From Akkermansia sp. (GTDB lineage: Bacteria; Verrucomicrobiota; Verrucomicrobiia; Verrucomicrobiales; Akkermansiaceae), in assembly GCA_017472085.1 (NCBI GenBank), contig JAFUQZ010000021.1, positions 52,078 through 116,077 on the forward strand: a stretch of 64,000 bases of DNA, in the 5' to 3' direction. Positions 25,442-34,510 of the stretch are shown here, piece by piece. A model generated the notes under the pieces. It was given only the letters and a program-made list of their open reading frames with translations. It ran no database searches and was not told the DNA's origin. The position numbers were made by a program, and so were the translations under genes. Numbering within the stretch: the stretch's first letter is position 1; every line of letters begins with the position of its first letter.

Positions 25442-26406
25442 GTCTCGGAGGAAGGAGTGAGAGATTCCCAGAACATCTGGCCGACAAAATGCATGGCGTT
25501 TTCGTCTGCCGCATCGCTTCTGAGCGCCAGTCGCAGCAGGTCAAAGAGGATGGAGGAGGCGTTGTTATGGCCGCGACCCTGCAGCTTGAAATGCCGGAAA
25601 CCCATCTCGCGCAGACGCTGAATCTCCGGGGTGTTCAGGCACAGAACGCCTCGTTTCGGGTCGGCCAGCAGAGTAAGTAAATCCTGGCAGCCGTTGGTGG
25701 ATTGGCGCTTTTCAAATTCCGAACTGTCGTAGCTCAGGAAATTGAAAGCACTTTCCGAGAGGGTTTTGTAGTGATAGGCCCTCATGGGACAGTTGCGGAT
25801 GCAGTATTCATTCACCAGCAGGATGTGCCGCTCCTTATCCTCAATTTGCTCCAACAGCCCGTAGTTTAATACGTCATCCGGATGCACCATTACCTCATCG
25901 TACTCCTCTGCCAGCTTTTTATAAACATCAATTTTTCCTTTCCCGCCGCCATTCGTGATTTTCAGGATGGACGATACGAGCTTCAGGGTGGGGAATTCGC
26001 GGCGGATGTGCTGCCGCAGCACATCGGAAGCGGCGATGATGGCATTGCGCCCGGTGGGGTTGTGGCGGCTCAGGAAGGTACACATTGCATTGCCGAGCCG
26101 GTCCTTCATGTGCCGCTCCTCCAGGTAGAGGTTGGTAAAGGTGGCGTAGACGGCGATGTTGCGCTTCTCATACTCCAATCCGGCGGTGCGAATCTCCTCT
26201 GCGGTGCGAATGAGCTGAGTGAGCACACGCCCGCTGTTCCATTCGCAGAGCGGGGCACCGTGCACGATGTGGAAAGGCTCGAATCCCAGCACCATCCGGC
26301 AGTAATCGAAGAATGACACCAGCTCGCGGTCGTTGACGAACGCGCCGGAAACATCCCACTCGGCATCAGGCCAGAGCGGATTCGGATATGGATTGATGGA
26401 TTGCAT
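25438..26406 (-). CDS. U32-like TIM-barrel protein A
   Basis: A 322-residue soluble protein and the first gene of the metK operon. It contains the cysteine signature NEYCIRNCPMRAYHYKTL (about residues 197-214), an MVHPDDVLNYG segment before it, and MGFRHFKLQGRGHNN near residue 280, all matching positions in the downstream paralogue. The CxxxCPxRxxH pattern followed by FKLQGR resembles U32-family barrels such as RlhA/UbiU, in which cysteines bind a 4Fe-4S cluster used for O2-independent hydroxylation or tRNA/rRNA modification. The exact reaction is unknown. The ATG at 26406 is 11 nt below a -10 box. Confidence 0.6.
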   Translation of the reverse strand: MQSINPYPNPLWPDAEWDVSGAFVNDRELVSFFDYCRMVLGFEPFHIVHGAPLCEWNSGRVLTQLIRTAEEIRTAGLEYEKRNIAVYATFTNLYLEERHMKDRLGNAMCTFLSRHNPTGRNAIIAASDVLRQHIRREFPTLKLVSSILKITNGGGKGKIDVYKKLAEEYDEVMVHPDDVLNYGLLEQIEDKERHILLVNEYCIRNCPMRAYHYKTLSESAFNFLSYDSSEFEKRQSTNGCQDLLTLLADPKRGVLCLNTPEIQRLREMGFRHFKLQGRGHNNASSILFDLLRLALRSDAADENAMHFVGQMFWESLTPSSET

Positions 26407-26417
26407 GAAGCCGCCAC

Positions 26418-26446
26418 AGTTTAGCAGTTATCGGCGCCGGGTTCAA
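26418..26446 (-). promoter_or_regulatory. Promoter of the U32-like/metK operon
   Basis: On the minus strand TTGAAC (26441-26446), 17-nt spacer, TAAACT (26418-26423), then 11 nt to the ATG at 26406, so a nearly leaderless transcript is predicted. Confidence 0.65.
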
Positions 26447-26500
26447 GCGCGAATTCCCCTGCGTGTGATTTTACGCGCGCGACGTGTCATTCATTTGTGC

Positions 26501-26529
26501 TTGACAGGTAAGGATTTGCCTGCCAGAAT
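26501..26529 (+). promoter_or_regulatory. Promoter of the alpha/beta hydrolase gene
   Basis: TTGACA (26501-26506), 17-nt spacer, CAGAAT (26524-26529). An in-frame GTG lies 9 nt and an ATG 15 nt beyond the -10. Confidence 0.65.
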
Positions 26530-26544
26530 CTCCCGAAAGTGCGT

Positions 26545-27369
26545 ATGAAAAAATCCCGACTTCTGAAGATGGTACTCATCATCCTGCTGCTGCTCATTCC
26601 CGCTGTGTATCTGGTGCGGCTGAGCATTTTTCCCGGATTCTTCGCAGACCGGCCGGATGCAACATACGGTTATGAGGGTTATCGGACAGAGTTTGCGGCG
26701 GCGGATGGGACTACTCTGCGCGGCTGGTTTTTCAACCGCGGGCCGGGCAGCCCGCTGGTGGCGGTCTATACCGGCAACAACATGAATGTGGGTGGAGTGC
26801 TGGCTCTGGCCCTGGCGGATGCGAGCCGCTCATACCTGATGCTCAATTATCGGGGCTATGGGGATAGTGAGGGTGTGCCCTCCGAATCCCGTCTGGTGGC
26901 AGATGCGCGGCATTGTATCGCAGAAGCCCGCCGTCGCATCGGGGGGCAGGCATCCTCTCTGCACATCATCGGCTACAGCATCGGTTCCGGGGTGGCCAAT
27001 CAGGTGGCTGCGGCGGAATCCCCCGCCACGCTGACCCTGGTATGCCCCTTCGACAGCATCACGGAGGTTGCCTGTGACTTTGTGCCCCTGCTGCCGCGCC
27101 TGTTGCTGCCGAATACCTTTGTGTCAACGGATTTTGCTCCGCGCATTACCTGCCCGGTCACGGTGCTGAGAGCGGAGAATGATGCGCTGGTGACGGCTCC
27201 GCACACGGCGGCTCTTCTGCAGGCATATCCGACTCCACCCCGCGAGCATGTGCTGCCCGCAGACCATAACTCCGTCTTTTTTTGTCCCGAATTCATTCCG
27301 CTGGTGCTTGAATCGCTGGAAAACAACTCTTTTTCCGAAGATTTGCCGCCCGTCGCTGCGGGGAAATAA
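26545..27369 (+). CDS. Membrane-anchored alpha/beta hydrolase
   Basis: A 274-residue protein with an N-terminal hydrophobic anchor (LLKMVLIILLLLIPAVYLV) and a periplasm-facing alpha/beta hydrolase fold. The oxyanion region LNYRGYGDSEG, the nucleophile elbow GYSIGSG (Ser about 143), an acidic residue in RAENDALV and the catalytic His in PADHNSVFF (about 241) make a complete triad. It belongs with the BAAT/abhydrolase_1 type 'YGDSEG' hydrolases found anchored in envelopes. The substrate is unknown. An in-frame GTG at 26539 would add two residues and suit a leaderless mRNA. Confidence 0.85.
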   Translation: MKKSRLLKMVLIILLLLIPAVYLVRLSIFPGFFADRPDATYGYEGYRTEFAAADGTTLRGWFFNRGPGSPLVAVYTGNNMNVGGVLALALADASRSYLMLNYRGYGDSEGVPSESRLVADARHCIAEARRRIGGQASSLHIIGYSIGSGVANQVAAAESPATLTLVCPFDSITEVACDFVPLLPRLLLPNTFVSTDFAPRITCPVTVLRAENDALVTAPHTAALLQAYPTPPREHVLPADHNSVFFCPEFIPLVLESLENNSFSEDLPPVAAGK

Positions 27370-27379
27370 TCTTTTAAGC

Positions 27380-27408
27380 TTGACTTAACACTAGCTTTTG
27401 GCTAACAT
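27380..27408 (+). promoter_or_regulatory. Promoter of fabF
   Basis: TTGACT (27380-27385), 17-nt spacer, TAACAT (27403-27408); the fabF ATG follows 13 nt later. Confidence 0.65.
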
Positions 27409-27421
27409 GCAGACATAAGCT

Positions 27422-28675
27422 ATGACTGACCGCCGAATCGTTATCACAGGTATGGGCGCTCTTTCTCCCCTCGGTAACACCGTGGAGGAGAACTGGGATG
27501 CCATGAAGAACGGCCGTTCCGGTATTCGCAAGATTGAGAATATCGACTCGGAGACGTATGCCGTCCATATTGGCGGCGAGGTGCGTAATTACGACCCTTC
27601 CCCCTATTTCAAGAAAGACCCCAAGGCCGTGCGTCGCTGCGACCGCTTTGAGCAGCTCGCCATGGGCGCTGCCGCTCAGGCTCTGGAGAATGCCGGTATC
27701 GACCCGGAGAAGGTGGACGGCACCCGTGTGGGTGTGATGATTGGCTCCGGTATCGGCGGTCTGGGCATTCACGGTGATAACTGCGAGACACTCATCAAGA
27801 GCGGTCCCCGTCGCGTGTCTCCCTTCTGCATCCCCTACATGATTACCAACATGGCCGCCGGCATGATCAGTATTGAGTACGGCTTCGGCGGCCCCAACAT
27901 GAGCATATCCACTGCCTGTGCCACGGCCAACCACTCCATTGGTGAAGCCTGGCGTATCATGAAGTTCGGCGATGCGGACGTGATGATTTGCGGTGGTGCA
28001 GAGGCCGCCATTCTGCCCATCGGTATCACCGGTTTCGCCAACATGAAGGCCCTTTCCACCCGCAATGACGACCCCGCCACGGCTTCCCGCCCGTATGATA
28101 TCGACCGCGATGGCTTCGTGATGGCTGAGGGTGCCGGTGTCATCGTGCTGGAAACGCTGGAACACGCCAAGGCTCGCGGCGCCAACATTCTGGCAGAACT
28201 GGTGGGCTACGGCCTCAGCTCTGATGCCTACCACCTGACCTCTCCCATGCCGGAGGGTGAGGGTGCCAGCCGCTGCATGCAGATGGCTCTCGACCACGCC
28301 GGCCTCAAGCCCGAGGATGTGGACTACATCAACACCCACGGCACCTCCACCACGCTGGGCGACATCTGCGAAACCCGCGCCATCAAGCGCACCTTTGGTG
28401 ACTATGCCAAGAACGGTCTGGTGGTGAGCTCCACCAAGTCCATGACGGGTCACCTGCTGGGTGCAGCCGGTGCGATTGAGCTGCTGGCCTGCGTCATGGC
28501 CATCAAGGACAACTTCATCCCGCCCACCATCAACGTGTTCAACCAGGATCCCGAGTGCGACCTGGATGTCTGCCCGAACGTGGGCCGCGCCAAGCAGGTG
28601 GACGTTGCCCTCAGCAATTCCTTCGGCTTCGGCGGTCACAACGCTTCCCTCATCGTGAAGCGCTATGTGGACTGA
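27422..28675 (+). CDS. fabF: Beta-ketoacyl-ACP synthase II
   Basis: Condenses malonyl-ACP with acyl-ACP in fatty-acid elongation. The 417 residues have the thiolase fold with the catalytic triad Cys-His-His: Cys in STACATANHS (about 165), His in NTHGTSTTLGD (about 305) and His in STKSMTGHLLGAAGAIE (about 342), and the glycine-rich NSFGFGGHNASL near the C terminus. Its own promoter lies between it and the hydrolase gene. Codon use is strongly biased to C/G-ending codons, as expected for high expression. Confidence 0.97.
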   Translation: MTDRRIVITGMGALSPLGNTVEENWDAMKNGRSGIRKIENIDSETYAVHIGGEVRNYDPSPYFKKDPKAVRRCDRFEQLAMGAAAQALENAGIDPEKVDGTRVGVMIGSGIGGLGIHGDNCETLIKSGPRRVSPFCIPYMITNMAAGMISIEYGFGGPNMSISTACATANHSIGEAWRIMKFGDADVMICGGAEAAILPIGITGFANMKALSTRNDDPATASRPYDIDRDGFVMAEGAGVIVLETLEHAKARGANILAELVGYGLSSDAYHLTSPMPEGEGASRCMQMALDHAGLKPEDVDYINTHGTSTTLGDICETRAIKRTFGDYAKNGLVVSSTKSMTGHLLGAAGAIELLACVMAIKDNFIPPTINVFNQDPECDLDVCPNVGRAKQVDVALSNSFGFGGHNASLIVKRYVD

Positions 28676-28698
28676 TTTCTGAACAGTCAATTTCTCGT

Positions 28699-28731
28699 GG
28701 CGGCGGATGTTTCGGCAGTCCGTCGCCACGC
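28699..28731 (+). terminator. Possible terminator or attenuator after fabF
   Basis: Stem GTGGCGGCGGA pairing with TCCGTCGCCAC (one G-T pair) with a loop of about 10 nt and the weak T stretch GCTTTCG after it. It lies just before the small membrane protein gene. Confidence 0.4.
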
Positions 28732-28744
28732 TTTCGTTCAAGTG

Positions 28745-29227
28745 ATGAAGCTTCCATCTGTTTTCCATCCCGGCCGCCTCAGTGCCGCAGACTACGGACT
28801 GCTGCGCTGGGTGGTCATCTGTCTGCTGGTGCTGGTGAGCGTTCTGGTGCTCATGCAGACCGGCATGTTGTATGAGATAGAGCTGGAACAGGTGCGTTTC
28901 CTGGGTGGTTCACCCTTCTTCATCAGCGCAGAGGAAGCCCAGGTATCCCTGCTGGGAATAGGGGGCATCTTCAGTATCTGCATCATCACCACTCTGTACC
29001 TGAGCCTCGTGTACCTGCGAGAACCCCGCTTCTCCGGGCGGTTGCAGGTGGCTGTCATCTCCACCGCTGCTCTGGCGCTGCCGGGAATACTCTGTGTGCT
29101 CTGGGGCGGCGTGCTGAACATGGCGGCACCCATCATCTGCTCGCTGGGCTGCTGGGGGTTGGCAGAGCTGGACTGGCTTGCCCGCTGGTATATCCGTCAC
29201 CGCCGAAAGAACCGCCCCGCCGCATGA
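28745..29227 (+). CDS. Small integral membrane protein, 160 residues
   Basis: Three or four hydrophobic helices (WVVICLLVLVSVLVLMQTGMLY, LLGIGGIFSICIITTLYLSLVYL, VAVISTAALALPGILCVLWGGVL, and a short fourth) and a basic C-terminal tail RWYIRHRRKNRP. No family recognised. The ATG at 28745 is preferred over an upstream in-frame start because it avoids the hairpin. Its stop overlaps the recR start by 4 nt, so the two are co-translated. Confidence 0.7.
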   Translation: MKLPSVFHPGRLSAADYGLLRWVVICLLVLVSVLVLMQTGMLYEIELEQVRFLGGSPFFISAEEAQVSLLGIGGIFSICIITTLYLSLVYLREPRFSGRLQVAVISTAALALPGILCVLWGGVLNMAAPIICSLGCWGLAELDWLARWYIRHRRKNRPAA

Positions 29228-29832
29228 AAGCCCAGGATTATCCCCCCGCCGTATTGGAGCTGATAGCCTCCCTCAAACGCATGCCCGGCGTGGGAAGCCG
29301 CGGGGCAGAGCGGCTCGCCCTCTGGTTTCTGCAGCATGGTCGCAACGATGCCTGCCGACTCTCTGCTGCGCTGACCTCTGCCGCGCAAGACATCTCCACC
29401 TGCCCGGAGTGCGGCTTCTTTACCACCGCCGGGGAACGCTGCACCGCCTGCGATGACCCCACCCGCCGCGCAGACCTCTTCTGCGTGGTGGAACAGCCCA
29501 CGGATGTGCTGCCCATTGAGCGCTGCGGTACTTTCCGCGGACTCTACCATTGCCTGGGTGGCAAAATATCCCCGCTCGACGGCGTCATGCCGGAGGATTT
29601 GAGCGTGGAAAAACTCCTGACCCGCGTCCGGTCCGCACCCGGTTGTGAGGTCATTCTGGCCGTCGGCAGTGATGTGGAGGGTGAGGCCACCGCCCTCTAT
29701 CTGGCAGAGCAGCTCGCTGCCCTCAACTGCACCGTCACCCGCATTGCCCAGGGTATGCCCGCCGGTGCCGGACTCGGCCATGCCGACCCCATCACCCTCA
29801 TGCGCGCCCTCGAAGGCCGCCGCGGGTTGTAA
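29224..29832 (+). CDS. recR: Recombination mediator RecR
   Basis: Works with RecO (and RecF) to load RecA at SSB-coated gaps. The 202 residues show the helix-hairpin-helix LKRMPGVGSRGAERLALW, a C4 zinc finger CPECGFFTTAGERCTAC (about 59-75), a Toprim domain (LFCVVEQPTDVLPIE... AVGSDVEGEATALYLA) and the C-terminal Walker-like GLGHADPITLMRALEGR. All landmarks are in place and the length is normal. Confidence 0.96.
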   Translation: MKAQDYPPAVLELIASLKRMPGVGSRGAERLALWFLQHGRNDACRLSAALTSAAQDISTCPECGFFTTAGERCTACDDPTRRADLFCVVEQPTDVLPIERCGTFRGLYHCLGGKISPLDGVMPEDLSVEKLLTRVRSAPGCEVILAVGSDVEGEATALYLAEQLAALNCTVTRIAQGMPAGAGLGHADPITLMRALEGRRGL

Positions 29833-29883
29833 TTTCCCCGGCCGGAGCCCCAAGAGCCCGGTACAGCCGGCAAAAGCGCCTGT

Positions 29884-30999
29884 TCACACCCGCAGAAAGG
29901 CCTTGTGGCGATAGAGGAAGAGGAGGGTAAGCCAGAGGAGCAGGAGACTGAGCGCAGCGTGTGCCAATGGTGCGCTATTGCCGTAGAGGTTGGCCGGCCC
30001 ATAGATGAGGGGATGCACAGCAGCATGCCAGATGCTGTGGCCTCCCGGGCCGTGGATTTCGGTGAGCAGGTAGGCGAGCAGCGCATTACAACCGATGACC
30101 CGGAGGGGAAAGGCCGGGCCGGTCATGCGCGGGCCGCAGCAGTCGAAGAGCAGATGAAAGAGCGCGAGCAGCAGGATGCACCACCCGCCGCTCCACAGGA
30201 CGGCGGTGGTGGTGTAGATATGCTTGATGAGGGGAGTATCGGCTTCCAGCAGCAGCGCAGCGAGCAGACAGCCCGCCCCGCAGATACTCAGGAGCCCAAC
30301 GGTGCGAAGCCCGCGCCGGGCGCGGATGAGACTGCCGCAGATGCTGCCCATGAGGGTGAGCGCGCCGAAGGAGAGAGCAGTGAGAATCCAGGTGTAGGGC
30401 GTGCCGTCCTGCCAGGAGCCCTGGAGCAGAAGGTCGATGTGGAGAGCCAGGTTGTTGTCCGGCCGGAAGAGCCCGCCGGGATTCCCGGCATAGGGAACAA
30501 AGCGCAACAGTGCCCAATAGCTGACCAGGCAGAGGAGACAGCTGATGATTTGTCCCCGCAGGTGGCAGAACATCAGGACAACGGAGGCGATGAGGTAGCC
30601 CTCTGCGATGGCCTGCAGCGTGTTGCAGAAGAGGCTCATCTGCGCCGGAACGGCGCTTGCCAGATTCCCCTGCACCAGCATGCCCAGCACAAAGAGAAGG
30701 GCTACGCGCCGCAGAACGCGCCGGGCGGTGCTGAATCGCCAGCGCGAGCCGCCCTTCTCCCGGTATCTGGCGAAGGCAAAGGGCATACTGGCGCCGGTGA
30801 TGAAGATGAAGAGCGGCATGACCAGATCCCAGCAGGTGAATGCACCACCCCATTCGGCATGCCGGAACTGTTGCAGGAGCCACCCCGGTGCGCTGCCGGT
30901 GTTTTCCAGCAGAAGCTGCAGCACCGCCGCGCCACCGCAGAGCAGAAGCATGTCCAGCCCGCGCAGGGCGTCTATGCTGGTGATTCGGAAATCCGCCAT
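29884..30999 (-). CDS. DUF5009-type integral membrane acyltransferase (NagX / heparan N-acetyltransferase-like)
   Basis: A 371-residue protein with about ten hydrophobic helices. The opening RITSIDALRGLDMLLLCGGA and the following WDLVMPLFIFITGASMPFAFARYREKG are typical of the DUF5009/COG4299 family related to heparan-alpha-glucosaminide N-acetyltransferase; a GPGGHSIWHAAVHPLIYG loop near the C terminus supplies conserved His. It probably acetylates an amino sugar across the inner membrane, which would fit mucin-glycan use. It follows the GH-D glycosidase gene on the same strand, separated by a terminator. Confidence 0.85.
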   Translation of the reverse strand: MADFRITSIDALRGLDMLLLCGGAAVLQLLLENTGSAPGWLLQQFRHAEWGGAFTCWDLVMPLFIFITGASMPFAFARYREKGGSRWRFSTARRVLRRVALLFVLGMLVQGNLASAVPAQMSLFCNTLQAIAEGYLIASVVLMFCHLRGQIISCLLCLVSYWALLRFVPYAGNPGGLFRPDNNLALHIDLLLQGSWQDGTPYTWILTALSFGALTLMGSICGSLIRARRGLRTVGLLSICGAGCLLAALLLEADTPLIKHIYTTTAVLWSGGWCILLLALFHLLFDCCGPRMTGPAFPLRVIGCNALLAYLLTEIHGPGGHSIWHAAVHPLIYGPANLYGNSAPLAHAALSLLLLWLTLLFLYRHKAFLRV

Positions 31000-31011
31000 A
31001 ATGTTTGGAAA

Positions 31012-31056
31012 TAAAAACAGGAAGGACGAAAGAGTTGCCTCTATCGTCCTTCGTTC
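31012..31056 (-). terminator. Terminator between the GH-D glycosidase and DUF5009 genes
   Basis: On the minus strand, a long stem GAAGGACGA.AGAG/CTCT.TCGTCCTTC with a GCAA loop is followed by CTGTTTTTATTT. Partial read-through could still feed the DUF5009 gene, which starts 10-15 nt after the T tract. Confidence 0.8.
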
Positions 31057-31065
31057 CTTATCGTT

Positions 31066-33621
31066 TTACTGTTGGTGGCTGCATGTGCCTTCCATGGCGA
31101 CCACATCGAAAGGTTTCAGTGTGATTTCGAGGGGCGTGTCCACATCAATGGGCTTGTTCATGATGGGGAGCCGGGTCTGGTCCTCGAAACTGCTGCGCAG
31201 GACAATGCTGCCCCTGATTCCGGCCGGAATGTCCAGAATGCTGCGCAGTGTGCCCTTGAGAGTTTTCTCATTTTTGGAGGAATTGCGCAGGGAAAGGGTG
31301 CATTTTTCCTTGTTCCATGAGGCCCAGCCATAGATGTCGCCATCCTTCGTCTGTTTATTCCAGGGCTTGCCGCCCACCCAGTGGGTATCTGCCAGCACAT
31401 CTGCGTTGCGGCGCACCCAGGCGATGCAGCGTGCCAGCTCATCCCAGAGGAGGCCGTTCTCCTGCGACATGAGGTCTGCATCCGCATATATCTCCTGCAA
31501 CCCGGAGCCGCAGGTGAAAGCCGTGCGCATTTCCTTGATGCAGTTGGCGGGCTCCTTGCTCATGACGCGGGGCGGGCCGTTCTTCGTGATGATGGTTCCG
31601 TGAACCATGAGGGCATTGATGGGGAAGAGCGGAGCCCCCTCCACAAAGACCTCGTGCACGAGTCGGTCGCGGTAGGTAATCCAGCGGTCGCGGGCGTCGC
31701 CCATGTTGCCAATCTGGTCGAAATCATTTTCCTGACGCCAGATGGAGTCCGCATGCATGAACCAGAACGGGCTGGCCCAGGTGCCCACGGTGGTGTTGAT
31801 GTAGATGTCCGGGCGAGCCTCGCGCAGAGCTGCCAGCACACGCAGGATGCCCTCCGCATCTTCCAGTGCTCCGGGTCCCTTGGCGTGGAACTTGGTGGAG
31901 ATGCCGTCGAACTTGAAGTAGCGCATGTCGTAGTTCTTCACCATGTCTGTGCAACGCTTTACAAAAGCGTTGAAGTACAAGGGGTTGGAGAGCTCGAGGT
32001 TTGCGATGCGATTGTGCGGGTGCACCTTGTTCCAATAGGCAATACGCATGCGTTTGGACGCGCCGTAGCCACCCACCGGGCCCAGCCAGGTGCCCATGCC
32101 GCAGCCCATGGAGGTGGCCACCTCATTCAGTTTGGAGAAACCGTTGGGGAAACCGACGTGGAAGTCCCACAGGCTGTTGAAATCATCCCAGCCGTCATCA
32201 ATGACGAAAGCATCGATTTTGGTGCCGCGCTTTTCAAAGAGCTCTTTCTTCCATGTCTTGAGGATGTCCATGGAAATCTGCTCGCTGGTGCGCTTTTTCG
32301 GATCCTGGTAGTCGTGCAGCACGATACCCACCTCATACCAGTCGTTGTAATGCACCATGGTGCGGTAGGGAACAGGCTTCTCTCGCTCCAGATAGGCCAG
32401 GAAGGAGCGGCGCTGCTGCCCGGGGGCGAACAGACCGATGACGGAGTTGACTTTCCAGGGGGATTCCGGGGTGAGCTTCGCTTTGCGAACCCAGTTGCCG
32501 CGCACCATATCCTCCGGAATCGGAGCGGCGCTTTCTTCCGGATTACCCATGGCCAGGGAGACAGAGATGCGCCCGTTGCTGGTGACGGGTTCGGTCTTCT
32601 TTTCAATCCAGTAGCGCAGGTGATAAGTGCCGGCCACGGGAACGGTTACGTGGTATGCGGCATTTTCGGATTTATGCCCGGTGTAGCCGGGGTGTATGTC
32701 CTCACTGAGAACCTGTCCGGCGGTGGTTACCAGCTGCACACCCACAATGTTGAGCCGGTGATTGCCGCTCTCATACTCGAAATCAATTTCACAGTCGCCG
32801 GGTTCCAGGAAATTCACCGGGCCTTCTGCCACCAGCAAATCGCGTACGGTGGGGCCGATTTTGGCATCAAATCGGTTGCCGTATACCGGGTGGAAACTCT
32901 CCGGCACCGCAAACACGCTGCCGAACATATTCGGAGTCCAGCTCTCCGCGCTCCAGGCTTCTTGCTGAGCGGCGTCGTGCAGTCCCACAGACATGGCAGA
33001 CATGGGGGTTTCCAACCCCATGAACAACTTATCCGTCACCGCCACGGTGCCGTGAGTCGTATTGCCGGAGATGGTGGGAATGCCGGCGGCGGGCGCGGGA
33101 ATCACCTGCAGCGGGGTGATGGTGTTGAAGGGAACAGGCCTGTCCTTGGCCTTCAGGGTGTATTCCTGGCGCAGATAGTGCGAGCCATCGCGCAGCACGG
33201 CGCGCCACTGCACGCTGAAAGAGGCATCCGGTGCGGTGAACGTGGCGCTGATAGCCTTGCCCGGCAGCTGTTCGGAAATGCGCAGAGCGGTCTTGTCGCC
33301 GCTCAGCGTCTCCACCTGCGGCGCATCCGCCGTCATGTCCGTGGAACTCATTTTGCTGCCGTCGGCCAGCTGGAGGCTGAACACCGGGCCGCCGCCGTTT
33401 ACCAGTAGTGTCCCATCGGCAGCTTTCATCCCGCCGAAGGTGACACCGTTGTTCTTCCATTCAAAATCAGCGGATATGAGATTATTACTCAGGCTGTATG
33501 AGGAGCCGGTATGTGCTGCCCTTGCCTTGCCGGGTGCATCCCCGGGATAGTCTACCGCGGCAGTGTGTCCGCACACAGCTGCTGCTGCCATTATCGAAAT
33601 CAGAAACAGATTATTTCGCAT
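31066..33621 (-). CDS. Secreted clan GH-D glycosidase (GH36/GH27-like alpha-galactosidase or alpha-N-acetylgalactosaminidase)
   Basis: An 851-residue exported enzyme. After a signal peptide (about 1-22) comes a large N-terminal beta-sandwich domain with an inserted beta-rich segment (about 225-365), then a TIM barrel (about 400-720) and a C-terminal beta domain. Barrel landmarks include DAFVIDDGWDDFNSLWDF, the nucleophile Asp in YFKFDGIS (about 570), and WRQENDFDQIGN / DRWITYRDRL further on, where the acid-base residue is expected. The arrangement matches retaining alpha-galactosidases; with GH29 and a NahK-like kinase nearby I favour a role on mucin or blood-group alpha-Gal/alpha-GalNAc. Its exact substrate cannot be read. 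Confidence 0.82.
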   Translation of the reverse strand: MRNNLFLISIMAAAAVCGHTAAVDYPGDAPGKARAAHTGSSYSLSNNLISADFEWKNNGVTFGGMKAADGTLLVNGGGPVFSLQLADGSKMSSTDMTADAPQVETLSGDKTALRISEQLPGKAISATFTAPDASFSVQWRAVLRDGSHYLRQEYTLKAKDRPVPFNTITPLQVIPAPAAGIPTISGNTTHGTVAVTDKLFMGLETPMSAMSVGLHDAAQQEAWSAESWTPNMFGSVFAVPESFHPVYGNRFDAKIGPTVRDLLVAEGPVNFLEPGDCEIDFEYESGNHRLNIVGVQLVTTAGQVLSEDIHPGYTGHKSENAAYHVTVPVAGTYHLRYWIEKKTEPVTSNGRISVSLAMGNPEESAAPIPEDMVRGNWVRKAKLTPESPWKVNSVIGLFAPGQQRRSFLAYLEREKPVPYRTMVHYNDWYEVGIVLHDYQDPKKRTSEQISMDILKTWKKELFEKRGTKIDAFVIDDGWDDFNSLWDFHVGFPNGFSKLNEVATSMGCGMGTWLGPVGGYGASKRMRIAYWNKVHPHNRIANLELSNPLYFNAFVKRCTDMVKNYDMRYFKFDGISTKFHAKGPGALEDAEGILRVLAALREARPDIYINTTVGTWASPFWFMHADSIWRQENDFDQIGNMGDARDRWITYRDRLVHEVFVEGAPLFPINALMVHGTIITKNGPPRVMSKEPANCIKEMRTAFTCGSGLQEIYADADLMSQENGLLWDELARCIAWVRRNADVLADTHWVGGKPWNKQTKDGDIYGWASWNKEKCTLSLRNSSKNEKTLKGTLRSILDIPAGIRGSIVLRSSFEDQTRLPIMNKPIDVDTPLEITLKPFDVVAMEGTCSHQQ

Positions 33622-33646
33622 AGGTTAACGTTTTTACGTTCCTCCC

Positions 33647-33675
33647 AGTCTACCATGTTCCGCTCCGCAAGACAA
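33647..33675 (-). promoter_or_regulatory. Promoter of the GH-D glycosidase gene
   Basis: On the minus strand TTGTCT (33670-33675), 17-nt spacer, TAGACT (33647-33652). The 25-nt leader holds a small AACGT/ACGTT hairpin next to a GGGAGG sequence. Confidence 0.6.
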
Positions 33676-33757
33676 GCAGAAAAACCAGGCTTCCTTTTTG
33701 CCATAGCGGTGGCGGTGGCGCGACATTAGCAGGCCCGCTAGTGTGGCACAAGGTCCG

Positions 33758-34510
33758 TCACTCCTCGTATGTTCCGCCGGTGCGGATGTCGAAGGTGATG
33801 GTTTTTCCGCTTTTCAGGGAAGTGACGGAATAGATGCCGTTGCGGAGGGTGGGCTCGGAAAAATCCGTGCGGGAGGAGTAGCGGATGCGGCTCAGTTTTC
33901 GGTAGCTGTCTTCCGTCAACTCGTAACAATCGGCGGTGTAATACAGAGCCCCCATGGCATCGGCATGCACAGCCACGATGCAGTTGCCTTCATGCAGGGT
34001 ATAGGCCCATATAGAGGATGACTCCCCGGCCTCGTATTTGAGGGTGTTCAGCAGATGCAGCCAACTGAGGGAATGCGGGATGCTTTTCGGTAGGTCGGGG
34101 ATGGAGAAGGCGCTCTGTTCTGCCTTTTCCCGGGGGGTGACGATATCTCCGATGATGATGTGGCAAGGAGAATGGGGGGGAAACAGGTAATTGCCGACGG
34201 AAGGGACTGTGCCCGGCGGGCAGCGGAGCTCGCAGGTGAGCGTCCCTTCCTCGTTGACGCTCAGCGGTGGAAGCGGATTCCCTGCCGCATCTTTCAGTTC
34301 TTCCGGCAGAAAAGAGCAATCCGTGGGTTCACCATGCCGGAGGGTATGGGCCAGCCAGGCCAACCCGGCCTTTTGATAGACGGCAAACGCCTCTGTCCGC
34401 TCCACGCTCAGCGCATCATGCCGGATGTGCATGACAGTCGCACCCAACACCGCCCCGGCGGCAAAGAGAATCAGTAGTTTTAGTTTTCGGAGGTTCATGG
34501 GGAATTCCAT
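33758..34510 (-). CDS. Membrane-anchored protein of unknown function, 250 residues
   Basis: Last gene of the six-gene ankyrin operon; its start abuts the stop of the lipoprotein gene (1-nt overlap). One hydrophobic segment near the N terminus (LKLLILFAAGAVLGATVM) anchors it, with the remainder probably periplasmic: Cys pairs (DCSFLPEE..., TCELRCPPG, SPCH, DCYELT) suggest disulfides. No known motif. An in-frame ATG four codons in (MNLRK) is the likelier start. Confidence 0.7.
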   Translation of the reverse strand: MEFPMNLRKLKLLILFAAGAVLGATVMHIRHDALSVERTEAFAVYQKAGLAWLAHTLRHGEPTDCSFLPEELKDAAGNPLPPLSVNEEGTLTCELRCPPGTVPSVGNYLFPPHSPCHIIIGDIVTPREKAEQSAFSIPDLPKSIPHSLSWLHLLNTLKYEAGESSSIWAYTLHEGNCIVAVHADAMGALYYTADCYELTEDSYRKLSRIRYSSRTDFSEPTLRNGIYSVTSLKSGKTITFDIRTGGTYEE

